DNA of 16,034 nucleotides from Thauera sp. (lineage in GTDB: Bacteria; Pseudomonadota; Gammaproteobacteria; Burkholderiales; Rhodocyclaceae). The position numbers were made by a program, and so were the translations under genes. Numbering within the stretch: the first letter of the stretch is position 1; each line of letters starts with the position of its first letter. The DNA lies in NCBI GenBank assembly GCA_023150215.1, contig JAKLLJ010000036.1, positions 1 through 16,034 of the forward strand. Reading direction: 5' to 3'. Positions 1-7,702 of the stretch are shown piece by piece. The notes below the pieces were generated by a model. The model was not told where the DNA came from. It worked only from the letters and a program-made list of their open reading frames with translations, and made no database searches.

Positions 1-940
1 TCAGTCGCCGCAGCAGGGCCAGCGTCTCGAGCGCAGAAAGGCCGGGCGGGAACATCTCGTCCTCGGTCGACAGCGGCTCGACCTCACACTGCATGCCCGC
101 CAGCTCGATTGCGGTCATGCGCGCCGTGACCCACTCGATGCATTCGCCCAGCTTCTGCGCCATCGGGCGCGGATTGAAGGTCCACACATCGCCACCGAGC
201 GCCGCCGGTCCGGGCAGCGGACGGCGCGCACTCGCCTGCGGACCGAGATCCGCACCCAGATCGACCCACCACGCCGCCGCCCTCAGGTCTGCGCCCGCCG
301 CTGAAAACGCCGCCGTCGCCAGCACGCGGCCATCGAGAAAATCGTAGAGCCATGCAAGCTCACGGCCGGTCAGCCCCTCCGGCTGCACCACCGCAACGGC
401 GAGCAGGCGCAGGTACGCGCAGCGCAGCGCATCGCCCACCGCAGCCGCAGCCAGGTCGTGCCGGGCAGCGATGCCATGCGCCATCCGCCACGCGCCGGCC
501 GGCGGCGCGGCGGCGGCAAGCCCCGCCACCACGAACACTTCGGCGAGCAAGTCGAGCGCACGCAGGCCCAGCTCACGATCCGACGCGGATGTCAGCGGGC
601 GGCTGCGTCGCCCCTCGCCCGCCACACCGGCCACCCCGGCCATCGCGCCGACGACGTCGAGGGCAAGGGCGCACAGCAACTCGCTGGCTTCGAACAGCGC
701 CACGTCCACGGGCAATTGGCGGGCGAGCATCCGCGGCCGCAAACGTTCGGCAATATCGGTGGTACGCTCCGCCACTGCACACAGCAACTGCGGATTCGTG
801 GCAAGGCTGCTGGCGGCGAACGCTTCCTGCAGGTGAGCACGCAGCGCAGCGAGGTCGTCGTCAACAAGATCTGCCGGCTCGGCTTCCAGCCAGCGGATCA
901 AATCCTGCTCTGCAACGGGCGGTGTCGAGGGCGCTTCCAT
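1..940 (-). CDS. Uncharacterised helical protein (C-terminus beyond window)
   Basis: An open frame of 313 codons starts at ATG 938-940 and is still open at base 1, so the C-terminus lies outside the window. I do not recognise the family. The sequence is rich in Ala, Leu and Arg and mostly amphipathic-helix-like, with no signal peptide and no clear membrane segment; a cytoplasmic protein is likely. Segments such as LLCAVAERTTDIAERLRPRM (about residues 53-72) and FEASELLCALALDVVGAM look like packed helices. Later come a Trp-containing stretch (AAWWVDLGADP) and DVWTFNPRPMAQKLGECIEW, which look like a second, mixed domain. It is divergent from rpsP. No strong Shine-Dalgarno precedes the ATG, and an in-frame GTG at 985 is a possible earlier start. 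Any function, for example a regulatory domain beyond the edge, would be guesswork. Confidence 0.72.
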   Translation of the reverse strand, partial: MEAPSTPPVAEQDLIRWLEAEPADLVDDDLAALRAHLQEAFAASSLATNPQLLCAVAERTTDIAERLRPRMLARQLPVDVALFEASELLCALALDVVGAMAGVAGVAGEGRRSRPLTSASDRELGLRALDLLAEVFVVAGLAAAAPPAGAWRMAHGIAARHDLAAAAVGDALRCAYLRLLAVAVVQPEGLTGRELAWLYDFLDGRVLATAAFSAAGADLRAAAWWVDLGADLGPQASARRPLPGPAALGGDVWTFNPRPMAQKLGECIEWVTARMTAIELAGMQCEVEPLSTEDEMFPPGLSALETLALLRRL

Positions 941-969
941 GTACGATGGCGTGGTCGGGTTCAGCGCGC

Positions 970-975
970 ATTCTA
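970..975 (-). promoter_or_regulatory. Possible -10 element for the leftmost gene
   Basis: On the minus strand the hexamer TAGAAT lies about 30 nt before the ATG at 940, a sensible place for a -10 element of the divergent leftward gene. No good -35 match lies 16-18 nt upstream, so this is a weak call based on one hexamer. Confidence 0.25.
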
Positions 976-1070
976 GCCTCTTCACACGCGGCCACGCCGC
1001 ACCGCCTGCAACAAGCCGCACTGTGCTGGCGAGCCCGAGCCATGCTTCGTGGCAATGGCGCTCAAACTCC

Positions 1071-1099
1071 TTGTCTGCAGCGCAAGATCCACCTATAAT
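1071..1099 (+). promoter_or_regulatory. Sigma70-type promoter of the rpsP operon
   Basis: TTGTCT (1071-1076) and a perfect TATAAT (1094-1099) are separated by exactly 17 nt. Transcription would start near 1106, giving a leader of about 30 nt before rpsP. The bases after the -10 are CCGCGG, a GC-rich discriminator of the type found at promoters repressed by ppGpp in the stringent response; that regulation is inferred from the family of promoters, not shown here. Confidence 0.8.
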
Positions 1100-1135
1100 C
1101 CGCGGTTTTCCGCATTCACCGATCAGGAATACCAG

Positions 1136-1387
1136 ATGGTCGTCATTCGCCTTGCCCGTGGTGGCGCCAAAAAGCGCCCGTTCTTCAACATGGTCGTTGC
1201 CGATTCGCGCAACCGCCGCGACGGCCGCTTCATCGAGCGCGTCGGTTACTACAACCCGATCGCCTCCGGTGCCGAGAAAGGTCTCGTCATCAACGCCGAG
1301 CGCTTGGCCTACTGGCAGCAAAACGGCGCCCAACTGTCGCCAACGGTCGCCCGCCTGGTCAAGCAGGCCGGCAAGGCTGCCGCCTGA
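1136..1387 (+). CDS. rpsP: 30S ribosomal protein bS16
   Basis: 83 residues, the usual size for bS16, a primary-binding protein of the small ribosomal subunit that helps fold the 5' and central 16S rRNA domains. The N-terminus MVVIRLARGGAKKRPFFNMV and the following DSRNRRDGRFIERVGYYNP are signature bS16 sequence. The ATG at 1136 is chosen over the in-frame upstream ATG at 1049 because it begins exactly at the conserved N-terminus, has AGGA at 1125-1128 with 7 nt spacing, and lies downstream of the promoter at 1071-1099. It is the first gene of the rpsP-rimM-trmD-rplS operon; rimM follows after 28 nt. Confidence 0.98.
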   Translation: MVVIRLARGGAKKRPFFNMVVADSRNRRDGRFIERVGYYNPIASGAEKGLVINAERLAYWQQNGAQLSPTVARLVKQAGKAAA

Positions 1388-1415
1388 TCGACCGCGGTCT
1401 GCGGCAGACAAGCGC

Positions 1416-1934
1416 ATGATCGTACTGGGGCGCATCGTCGCCCCTTTTGGCGTTCAGGGCTGGCTCAAGATCCACCCTTTCGGTGACGATTCCGCCTCGT
1501 GGCGGAAGATGTCGCACTGGTGGCTTAGTCGCGACGACGGCGCGCCCGACGCGCAGTGGAAGCAGTACGCGCTCGAAACGTGCCGTCCACACGGCAAGGG
1601 ATTGGTTGCCGCGCTGCGCGAGGTTGCCGACCGCAGTGCCGCAGAAGCGCTCGATGGCTTCTACATCGCTGCACCACGCGAGTCACTGCCCCCGCCTGCC
1701 GAAGGCGAGTACTACTGGGGTGACCTCGTCGGGCTGGCGGTCGAGAATGAAGCCACGGAAGCACTCGGTACGGTCGCCGGCCTGATCTCCACCGGTGCGC
1801 ACGATGTCCTGCAGGTGCGCGACAACGACGGGAAGCAAGCCACCGAAAGGCTGATCCCCTTCGTCGCCGCCTACGTGCTCGACGTCGACCTGGCCGCCCG
1901 GCGCATCCGGGTGAGCTGGCAGAAAGACTGGTAA
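1416..1934 (+). CDS. rimM: Ribosome maturation factor RimM
   Basis: 172 residues, the typical RimM length. RimM binds uS19 in the pre-30S particle and assists maturation of the 16S 3' (head) domain. The N-terminal RimM domain opens with MIVLGRIVAPFGVQGWLKI, the conserved GRI...G..GWLK pattern. The C-terminal PRC-barrel begins near GEYYWGDLVGLAVEN (about residues 95-109) and ends with the usual RIRVSWQKDW. The ATG at 1416 is used because it sits directly before the conserved start; the Shine-Dalgarno is weak, so translation may depend on ribosomes leaving rpsP 28 nt upstream. trmD follows. Confidence 0.96.
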   Translation: MIVLGRIVAPFGVQGWLKIHPFGDDSASWRKMSHWWLSRDDGAPDAQWKQYALETCRPHGKGLVAALREVADRSAAEALDGFYIAAPRESLPPPAEGEYYWGDLVGLAVENEATEALGTVAGLISTGAHDVLQVRDNDGKQATERLIPFVAAYVLDVDLAARRIRVSWQKDW

Positions 1935-2008
1935 GTCGGGACTGTGGACCGCCGGTGAATCCGCAGATTTCCGAAGGCAACACGGCGCAGGAAGCATCGA
2001 GCGGGCTC

Positions 2009-2791
2009 ATGAGCGGGATGCGTCGCTACGACGTGATCACGCTGTTCCCCGAGATGTTCTCTGCCCTGACCGGTAGCGGCATCACGCGGCGGGCGGTCGA
2101 TCGCGGGCTCTACGCGCTCGGTTTGCACAATCCGCGCGATTACACCACCGACCCGCATCGCACGGTGGACGATCGCCCCTATGGCGGCGGGCCTGGCATG
2201 GTGATGCTGGCCGAGCCGCTGATGCAGTCGATCGCCGCCGCACGCGCAGCACAACAGGCTGCGATCGGGCGCAGCGGCAGGGTGATCTATCTGTCACCTC
2301 AGGGCCGCAGGCTGGCGCAGTCGGTCGTGATGGAACTGGCGGCCGAACCGGGCCTGGTGCTCTTGTGCGGCCGTTATGAGGGCGTGGATCAGCGCCTGAT
2401 CGACCGCGAGGTCGATGAAGAACTCTCGCTCGGCGACTTCGTGCTGTCGGGCGGTGAGCTGCCGGCGATGGTGCTGCTCGACGCCATCGTGCGCCAGCTG
2501 CCCGGCGCGCTCAACACCGCGGATTCGGCGCAGGAGGATTCCTTCGCCGATGGCCTGCTGGACTGTCCGCACTACACGCGGCCGGAGGTGTACGAAAACG
2601 AGCGTGTGCCCGAAGTGCTGATGTCGGGCAACCACGCGGCAATCCGCCGCTGGCGGCTGAAGCAGTCCCTCGGCCGCACCTGGCAACGTCGGCCAGACCT
2701 GCTGGCGACGCGGCTGCTGAGCAAGACCGAATTGAAACTGCTTGACGAGTTCAGGCAGGAGCAAGCCGGGGCGGAAGGCGAAGTCGCCTGA
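2009..2791 (+). CDS. trmD: tRNA (guanosine(37)-N1)-methyltransferase TrmD
   Basis: TrmD makes m1G37 next to the anticodon from S-adenosylmethionine and prevents +1 frameshifting. It is a homodimeric SPOUT enzyme with a trefoil knot. Visible marks: YDVITLFPEMF at the N-terminus, YGGGPGMVM, the knot motif GRYEGVD (residues 121-127), SLGDFVLSGGELP (140-152), and the C-terminal PHYTRPEVYENERVPEVLMS and NHAAIRRWRLKQSLGRTWQR. From ATG 2009 it has 260 residues; ATG 2018 gives 257, and GTG 1955 gives 278. The family normally starts close to YDVI, so 2009 or 2018 is favoured, but no Shine-Dalgarno decides it. It is third in the rpsP operon. Confidence 0.95.
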   Translation: MSGMRRYDVITLFPEMFSALTGSGITRRAVDRGLYALGLHNPRDYTTDPHRTVDDRPYGGGPGMVMLAEPLMQSIAAARAAQQAAIGRSGRVIYLSPQGRRLAQSVVMELAAEPGLVLLCGRYEGVDQRLIDREVDEELSLGDFVLSGGELPAMVLLDAIVRQLPGALNTADSAQEDSFADGLLDCPHYTRPEVYENERVPEVLMSGNHAAIRRWRLKQSLGRTWQRRPDLLATRLLSKTELKLLDEFRQEQAGAEGEVA

Positions 2792-2888
2792 CGGCCCTTC
2801 TACAAACGGCGCGTACCAGGTTGCGACCTGCTCTGCGGCCAGGCCGATGCAAGACGCAAAGGCCGATAACATCGATGGAGTTTCTGCA

Positions 2889-3296
2889 ATGAACCTGCTT
2901 CAGCAACTCGAACAAGAAGAGATGGCCCGCGTCTCGGAAGGCAAGATCATTCCCGAATTCGGTCCCGGCGATACCGTGATCGTCCAGGTGAAGGTCAAGG
3001 AAGGCACGCGCGAGCGTCTGCAGGCCTACGAAGGTGTGGTCATCGCCAAGCGCAACCGCGGCCTCAACTCCTCGTTCATCGTCCGCAAGATCTCCTCGGG
3101 CGAAGGCGTCGAGCGCACCTTCCAGACCTACTCGCCGCTGGTCGCTGGCGTCGAGGTCAAGCGCCGCGGTGACGTGCGTCGCGCCAAGCTGTACTACCTG
3201 CGCCAGCGCTCGGGCAAGTCGGCGCGCATCAAGGAAAAGCTGGACTACAAGGCCGCCGCTGCCAAGCGCGCTGCCCAGCAGCAACAGGAAGGCTGA
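2889..3296 (+). CDS. rplS: 50S ribosomal protein bL19
   Basis: 135 residues; bL19 lies at the interface of the 30S and 50S subunits. It begins MNLLQQLEQEEMARVSEGKI and contains FGPGDTVIVQVKVKEGTRER, YEGVVIAKRNRGLNSSFIVRK and the C-terminal GDVRRAKLYYLRQRSGKSAR, all typical. The tail is extended with a Lys/Ala/Gln-rich end of about 20 residues, common in betaproteobacteria. The ATG at 2889 has GGAG at 2877-2880 with 8 nt spacing. It is separated from trmD by 97 nt, in which I find no convincing promoter, so it is probably the last gene of the rpsP transcript. Confidence 0.98.
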   Translation: MNLLQQLEQEEMARVSEGKIIPEFGPGDTVIVQVKVKEGTRERLQAYEGVVIAKRNRGLNSSFIVRKISSGEGVERTFQTYSPLVAGVEVKRRGDVRRAKLYYLRQRSGKSARIKEKLDYKAAAAKRAAQQQQEG

Positions 3297-3315
3297 TCGC
3301 CCCCTGCGATCGCTT

Positions 3316-3350
3316 GAACGAAACGGGCCTGCGGGCCCGTTCTTTCGTTC
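3316..3350. terminator. Bidirectional intrinsic terminator between rplS and lptG
   Basis: A stem of two parts: GAACGAA (3316-3322) pairs with TTCGTTC (3344-3350), and ACGGGCC (3323-3329) pairs with GGCCCGT (3334-3340), with loop TGCG and a three-base bulge TCT. It begins 20 nt after the rplS stop. Lying between convergent genes, it can fold on either strand: rplS reads in from the left and lptG from the right, whose stop is about 73 nt away. T-rich bases are present on each side but interrupted, so efficiency is uncertain. Confidence 0.75.
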
Positions 3351-3422
3351 ACCGACGCCGCCATGCGAGGCTTGGCAGACGCAGCACGAACCGGAAGGCA
3401 GAGCCGATCCGTGCAGGAGGGC

Positions 3423-4499
3423 TCAGCGCCGTTCGACGCGGTGCATCAACCAGAACGCTGCGACGAGGAAGATCAGGCTCGGGGTTAGCGCGGCCATGAA
3501 CGGCGGCCAGGCGTTGATCATGCCGAGATTGGAGAACAGGCCGTTGAGCAGATGGAAGGCCACGCCCAGCATCACCCCCATGAAGATGCGCGCGCTCGCC
3601 CCACCCATGCGGTCGTGGATGAAACCGAAGGGCATCGCCAGCGCCATCATCACCAGCGCGGTGAAGGGATAGATCAACTTCTTCCACAACGCGATCTCGA
3701 AACGGTCGGCGTTCTGGTTGTTTTCGCGCAAGTGATTGATGTAGGTCCACAGCCGACCAAAAGGCATGTGCTCCGGCGACACCATCAGCACGCCGAGCAC
3801 CTCGGGCGTCAGCGCCGAGCGCCAGCGGATCTCCGGCAAGCGCTCGACCTCGGTACGATCACCGTGAAAACGCGTGCGCTGCACATCGAGCAGCCGCCAC
3901 TCGCCCTCGCCGTCGAAGACGCCGGTCGCTGCCTCGGCGATCGACTCCAGCGCATAGTCCTCGTTGAACGCATAGACGCGCGCACCACGCATGCTGCGAT
4001 CCGGCATCAGCGTGCGCACGTTGATGATCAGGCGTCCGTCCTTCACCCACAAGCCCGAGCGCAGTTGTTGCGACACCGTCGCCTTGGTCGCAGTGAGTTT
4101 CCACTCCTCGGCAGCAGCCTCCGCCGGTGGCGCGACGTACTCGCCGACCAGGAAGATCAGCAGTGCGAATACTCCGCCGATCAGGCCGAGCACACTCATC
4201 AGCAGCGCATTCGACATCCCCGACGCGCGCATCACGGTGATCTCGGAGTTCTTCGCCAGGGTGGCGAGCGCGTACAAGGTGCCGATCAGCACCGCGATCG
4301 GCATCAGTTCGTAGACCCTCGCGGGCAAGGTCAGCGCGACGTAGACCAGCGCCTGGTAGAGCGTGTAGCCGCCCTTGCCCACGTCCTCGAGCTCATTGAT
4401 GAAGTCGAAGAAGGCGAACAGGCCGAGAAAGGCCACTAGCACCAGCGCACTGGCAGCGAAGATCTCGCGCGCAAGGTAGCGCAGCAGCACCGGGCTCAT
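3423..4499 (-). CDS. lptG: LPS export ABC transporter permease LptG
   Basis: 358 residues, matching the usual LptG size (about 360). With LptF and the LptB ATPase it forms the inner-membrane complex that extracts LPS and passes it to LptC and LptA. It begins MSPVLLRYLAREIFAASALV, with three N-terminal membrane segments (about residues 12-33, 60-82, 97-120), then a periplasmic jelly-roll domain including GLWVKDGRLIINVR, then three C-terminal membrane segments, with FGFIHDRMGGASARIFMGVM before the last two. Its ATG overlaps the lptF stop by 4 nt (ATGA at 4499-4496), so the two are translationally coupled. Transcribed leftward into the shared terminator at 3316-3350. Confidence 0.96.
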   Translation of the reverse strand: MSPVLLRYLAREIFAASALVLVAFLGLFAFFDFINELEDVGKGGYTLYQALVYVALTLPARVYELMPIAVLIGTLYALATLAKNSEITVMRASGMSNALLMSVLGLIGGVFALLIFLVGEYVAPPAEAAAEEWKLTATKATVSQQLRSGLWVKDGRLIINVRTLMPDRSMRGARVYAFNEDYALESIAEAATGVFDGEGEWRLLDVQRTRFHGDRTEVERLPEIRWRSALTPEVLGVLMVSPEHMPFGRLWTYINHLRENNQNADRFEIALWKKLIYPFTALVMMALAMPFGFIHDRMGGASARIFMGVMLGVAFHLLNGLFSNLGMINAWPPFMAALTPSLIFLVAAFWLMHRVERR

Positions 4500-5597
4500 G
4501 CGCGCCTCCGCCAGAACGGCGAGACCGCCAGCCGCTTGTGGAACATCAGCGCGAGCGCAGCGAGCACCGCCAGGTGCGGCAGCAACAGGCCGGCCACGAA
4601 ACCGAGCTTGCCCTGCGCCACCCACGACTGGAACACCGAGATCGCGTTGCTGTAGAGCAGATACACCAGCAGGGCCACGAGCATGTTGTTGGCACGCCCG
4701 GCACGCGGATTGACGAAGGACAGCGGGATCGCCATCAGCGCCAGCAGCAGCGCCACCAGCGGCATGCCGAAACGTCCCACCAGTTCGCCCAGGCCACGCG
4801 CTTCGGGTTGCGCAAGCAGCACGCCGGTGGGCAGGGCGCGGATGCGCGCCTGCTGGCCGGGGTTGCCGCGGGGCGCTGGCAGCCTCCTTCGACTCCATCC
4901 TGATCTGGTAGCGCTCGAACTCCATCACGCGATACTCGGGGGTACCCGGGGTGCCGTCGTAGCGGCGCCCCTTCTCGAGCACCACGAAGCGCCGCCCCTC
5001 CTCGTCGCTGTGCAGGTAGCCCTCGGCTGAAGCGATCACGACCAGCTGCCCGCTGCGCGTCTGCTCGCTGACGAACACGTTGCGCACCCGACCGTCCTCG
5101 CCGGCGCCGACCTCGACGAAGAACACCCGCTGTGCGCTGCTCGATTCGCGGAACACGCCAGGGGCGACCCGGTGCGTGTCGTCGCGACTTTCCAGGCGCT
5201 CGCGATACTCCGCACTCTTCTGCTGCGCCCACGGCGACAGCCACAGCGAGCCGGCGCCGATCACCGCCACCAGCGGCAGGGCGAACAGCAGCACCGGAGA
5301 AATCCATGCCGTCAGCGGTACGCCGGAGGCGAACCACACCACCATCTCGGAATCCCGGTAGCTGCGCGACAGCGACACCAGGATGGCGATGAACAGCGTG
5401 AGCGTGAGCACGGTGGGCAATTGCGCGAGCGCGCCGAAGCCGATCAGTGCCGCCACCGCGTCGGCCGGCACACGGCCGCCCGCCGCCTGGCCGAGCAGGC
5501 GGATGAGCACGGTTGAGATCAGGATCGCGAACAGCGCCACGAACACCGCGGCCGCCGTCTGCGCGAATTCCCGTTGCAGGGCACGCCGGAAAATCAT
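4496..5597 (-). CDS. lptF: LPS export permease LptF, interrupted by an apparent frameshift
   Basis: The two halves of LptF lie in different frames. The 5' part from ATG 5597 reads MIFRRALQREFAQTAAAVFV, with three membrane segments (about residues 12-35, 45-70, 98-120) and the periplasmic domain through VMEFERYQIRMESKEAAS. The 3' part, one frame over, reads ARIRALPTGVLLAQPEARGL and GRFGMPLVALLLALMAIPLS and ends in FHKRLAVSPFWRRRA at 4496. The span of 1102 nt is 367 codons plus one base; removing one base restores a 366-residue protein, the normal LptF length. The simplest site is the G4 run at 4870-4873 (plus strand), near residue 242. The unshifted frame stays open and continues in frame through lptG. 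Because LptF is normally essential, a sequencing or assembly error is likelier than a true null. It is divergent from pepA and overlaps lptG by 4 nt. Confidence 0.9.
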
Positions 5598-5664
5598 CGG
5601 GCGAAGGTCGATACCGGGATGGGGCCGGGCCGGATGCCGCGGCGCATGTCGATGGGAAGCGTTT

Positions 5665-5694
5665 TTGACGCCCCGGTTGCGAACACGCCATAAT
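5665..5694 (+). promoter_or_regulatory. Sigma70-type promoter of pepA
   Basis: TTGACG (5665-5670) and CATAAT (5689-5694) are separated by 18 nt, close to consensus at both boxes, and lie 41 nt before the pepA start. The 138-nt gap between the divergent lptF and pepA starts must also hold the leftward lptF promoter, for which I see no clear match. Confidence 0.68.
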
Positions 5695-5735
5695 CTGCGG
5701 CAATCGAACCTAGGCATCCGAACGAGGAAAAGCGC

Positions 5736-7238
5736 ATGGAATTTACCATAAAGACCGCCAGCCCGGCGAAGCTCAAGACCGGCCTGCTGGTGCTCGGCGC
5801 CTTTGCCGGCGGCAAGCTGCCCGCGCTCACCGCCGCCGCCGATGGCGCAACCGAGGGCCGTATCGCCCACCTGATCAAGCGGGGCGACCTCGACGACAAG
5901 GCGGGCGCCACGCTGCTCATCCCGGAGCTTGCCGGCGTGCACGCCGAGCGCGTGCTGCTGGTGAGTCTGGGCAAGGACGACGAATTCGGCGACAGGGCCT
6001 ATCGTGACGCCCTCGGCGCTGCGGCCAAGGCCCTCGCTGCCGGTCCGGCAAAGGATGCCGTGGTGGCGCTCGCCGACGTCGAGCTGCCCGGCCGCGATGC
6101 CGCCTGGCGGCTGCAGCAGGCCGCGCGCATCGTCGCCGATGGCGCCTACCGTTTCGATGCGCTGAAGTCGGACAAGGACAAGAAGGCGGCGAAGAAGGAA
6201 CGCGGCGCCAAAAAGCTCACGCTGCTGCTCAGCGGCGAGCTCGGCGCCGAGCTCGACACCGCCGTGCTGCAGGGTCACGCGATCGCCACCGGCATGGCGC
6301 TGGCAAAGGATCTGGGCAACCTGCCGGGCAACCTCTGCACGCCGACGCACCTGGCCGACACTGCCGAGGCGCTCGCCAGGCAGTACAAGTTCGAGATCGA
6401 GGTGCTCGAGCGTGCCGACATCGAGAAGCTCGGCATGGGCTCGTTCCTGTCGGTCGCACGCGGCACGCACCAGCCGCCCAAGTTCATCGTGATGCACTAC
6501 AAGGCAGGCAAGGCCAAGGCGAAGCCGATCGTGCTCGTCGGCAAGGGCATCACCTTCGACAGCGGCGGCATCTCGCTCAAGCCGGGCGCCGAGATGGACG
6601 AGATGAAGTTCGACATGTGCGGTGCCGCGAGCGTGCTCGGCACCTTCAAGGCGGTCGCGCAGATGGGCTTGCCGATCAACCTTGTCGGCCTCATCCCGGC
6701 CACCGAGAACATGCCCGGCGGTGCGGCCACCAAGCCGGGCGACGTCGTCACCTCGATGTCGGGGCAGACCATCGAGGTGCTCAACACCGACGCCGAGGGC
6801 CGCCTCGTCCTGTGCGACGCACTCACCTACGCCGAGCGCTTCAAGCCCGAATGCGTAATCGACGTCGCCACCCTGACCGGCGCCTGCGTGGTCGCGCTCG
6901 GCAAGATCCCGAGCGGCCTGCTCGCCAACGACGACGAACTCGCCGCCGAGCTCATCCGGCGCGGCACCGAGTCCGGCGATCGCGCCTGGCAGCTGCCGCT
7001 GTGGGACGAATACCAGGACCTGCTCAAGAGCAACTTCGCCGACATGGGCAACATCGGCGGGCGCTACGCCGGCACCATCACTGCTGCCTGCTTCCTGGCG
7101 CGCTTCACCAAAGCCTACAAGTGGGCGCACCTCGACATCGCCGGCACCGCCTGGCTGTCGGGCGAGGCCAAGGGCGCGACCGGGCGACCGGTGCCGCTGT
7201 TGGCGGCCTTCCTGATCGCGCGCGCCAGCGCGGCCTGA
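5736..7238 (+). CDS. pepA: Cytosol (leucyl) aminopeptidase PepA, family M17
   Basis: 500 residues. PepA removes N-terminal residues from peptides using two metal ions, as a hexamer; in E. coli it also binds DNA in cer/XerCD recombination and carAB repression. All the expected active-site residues are present at near-identical positions to E. coli: K270 and D275 in GKGITFDSGG, K282 in SLKPG, D293 in KFDMCGA, and D352, E354 and R356 in NTDAEGRLVLCDALTYA. The N-terminal macro-like domain is about residues 1-165, including a Lys-rich stretch (DKDKKAAKKERGAKK). The ATG at 5736 has GAGGA at 5724-5728, 7 nt away. holC follows after 23 nt, and lptF is divergent, the same arrangement as in E. coli. 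Confidence 0.97.
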   Translation: MEFTIKTASPAKLKTGLLVLGAFAGGKLPALTAAADGATEGRIAHLIKRGDLDDKAGATLLIPELAGVHAERVLLVSLGKDDEFGDRAYRDALGAAAKALAAGPAKDAVVALADVELPGRDAAWRLQQAARIVADGAYRFDALKSDKDKKAAKKERGAKKLTLLLSGELGAELDTAVLQGHAIATGMALAKDLGNLPGNLCTPTHLADTAEALARQYKFEIEVLERADIEKLGMGSFLSVARGTHQPPKFIVMHYKAGKAKAKPIVLVGKGITFDSGGISLKPGAEMDEMKFDMCGAASVLGTFKAVAQMGLPINLVGLIPATENMPGGAATKPGDVVTSMSGQTIEVLNTDAEGRLVLCDALTYAERFKPECVIDVATLTGACVVALGKIPSGLLANDDELAAELIRRGTESGDRAWQLPLWDEYQDLLKSNFADMGNIGGRYAGTITAACFLARFTKAYKWAHLDIAGTAWLSGEAKGATGRPVPLLAAFLIARASAA

Positions 7239-7261
7239 AGCGCAGGCGACCGGCCACCACG

Positions 7262-7702
7262 ATGGCGCCGCGCGTGCAGTTCTATCACAACACGGCCGAC
7301 CGCCTCGTGCTCACCCGCGAGCTGGTCGCCAACGCGCTCGGGCGCGAGCGCAAGGTCGCAGTCCGCTGCACCGACGCCGCCCACCTGCGCCGGCTCGACC
7401 AGTTCCTGTGGACGTCCGAGCCACTTGCCTTCATTCCGCATGTCGCGGCCGAGTCGGCGCTCGCCAGCGAAACGCCGGTGGTCCTCGCGGCCGCCGACGC
7501 CCCCTACGCCTGGCCGCACGCCGACATGCTGTTCAACCTCGCCGACGACCTGCCGGCGGAGGCCGAAGGCTTTCGCATGCTGGTCGAGATCGTCGGCACG
7601 GATGCCGCCGAGGTGCACGCGGCCCGCCTGCGCTGGCGCGAGTACCGCCAGCGCGGCTACGACATCAAGGTCTTCGACGCCGAACGCAGGGCCGCCCTGT
7701 GA
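7262..7702 (+). CDS. holC: DNA polymerase III chi subunit HolC
   Basis: 146 residues, almost exactly the E. coli chi length (147). Chi is the clamp-loader-associated subunit that binds the C-terminal tail of single-stranded DNA-binding protein. It begins MAPRVQFYHNTADRLVLTRE, followed by LRRLDQFLWTSEPLAFIPH and the C-terminal WREYRQRGYDIKVFDAERR, all typical. The ATG at 7262 starts at the conserved N-terminus; the Shine-Dalgarno is poor. It follows pepA by 23 nt and precedes valS in the widely conserved pepA-holC-valS order. Its stop overlaps the start of the next gene (GTGA at 7699-7702). Confidence 0.94.
   Translation: MAPRVQFYHNTADRLVLTRELVANALGRERKVAVRCTDAAHLRRLDQFLWTSEPLAFIPHVAAESALASETPVVLAAADAPYAWPHADMLFNLADDLPAEAEGFRMLVEIVGTDAAEVHAARLRWREYRQRGYDIKVFDAERRAAL

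Noticed and set aside
352..1098. Plus-strand frames across the leftmost gene (352-1098 and 458-976)
   Set aside because: Their compositions (Arg, Ala, Pro and His-rich) are typical of shadow frames; the minus-strand frame from 940 reads as a normal protein over its full length.
3423..7130. A 1235-codon open frame on the minus strand covering lptG, lptF and the antisense of pepA
   Set aside because: The part opposite pepA is a GC-rich shadow, and the part between the lptF and lptG domains is out-of-frame lptF. Only the LptF N-terminal part and LptG are real in this frame.
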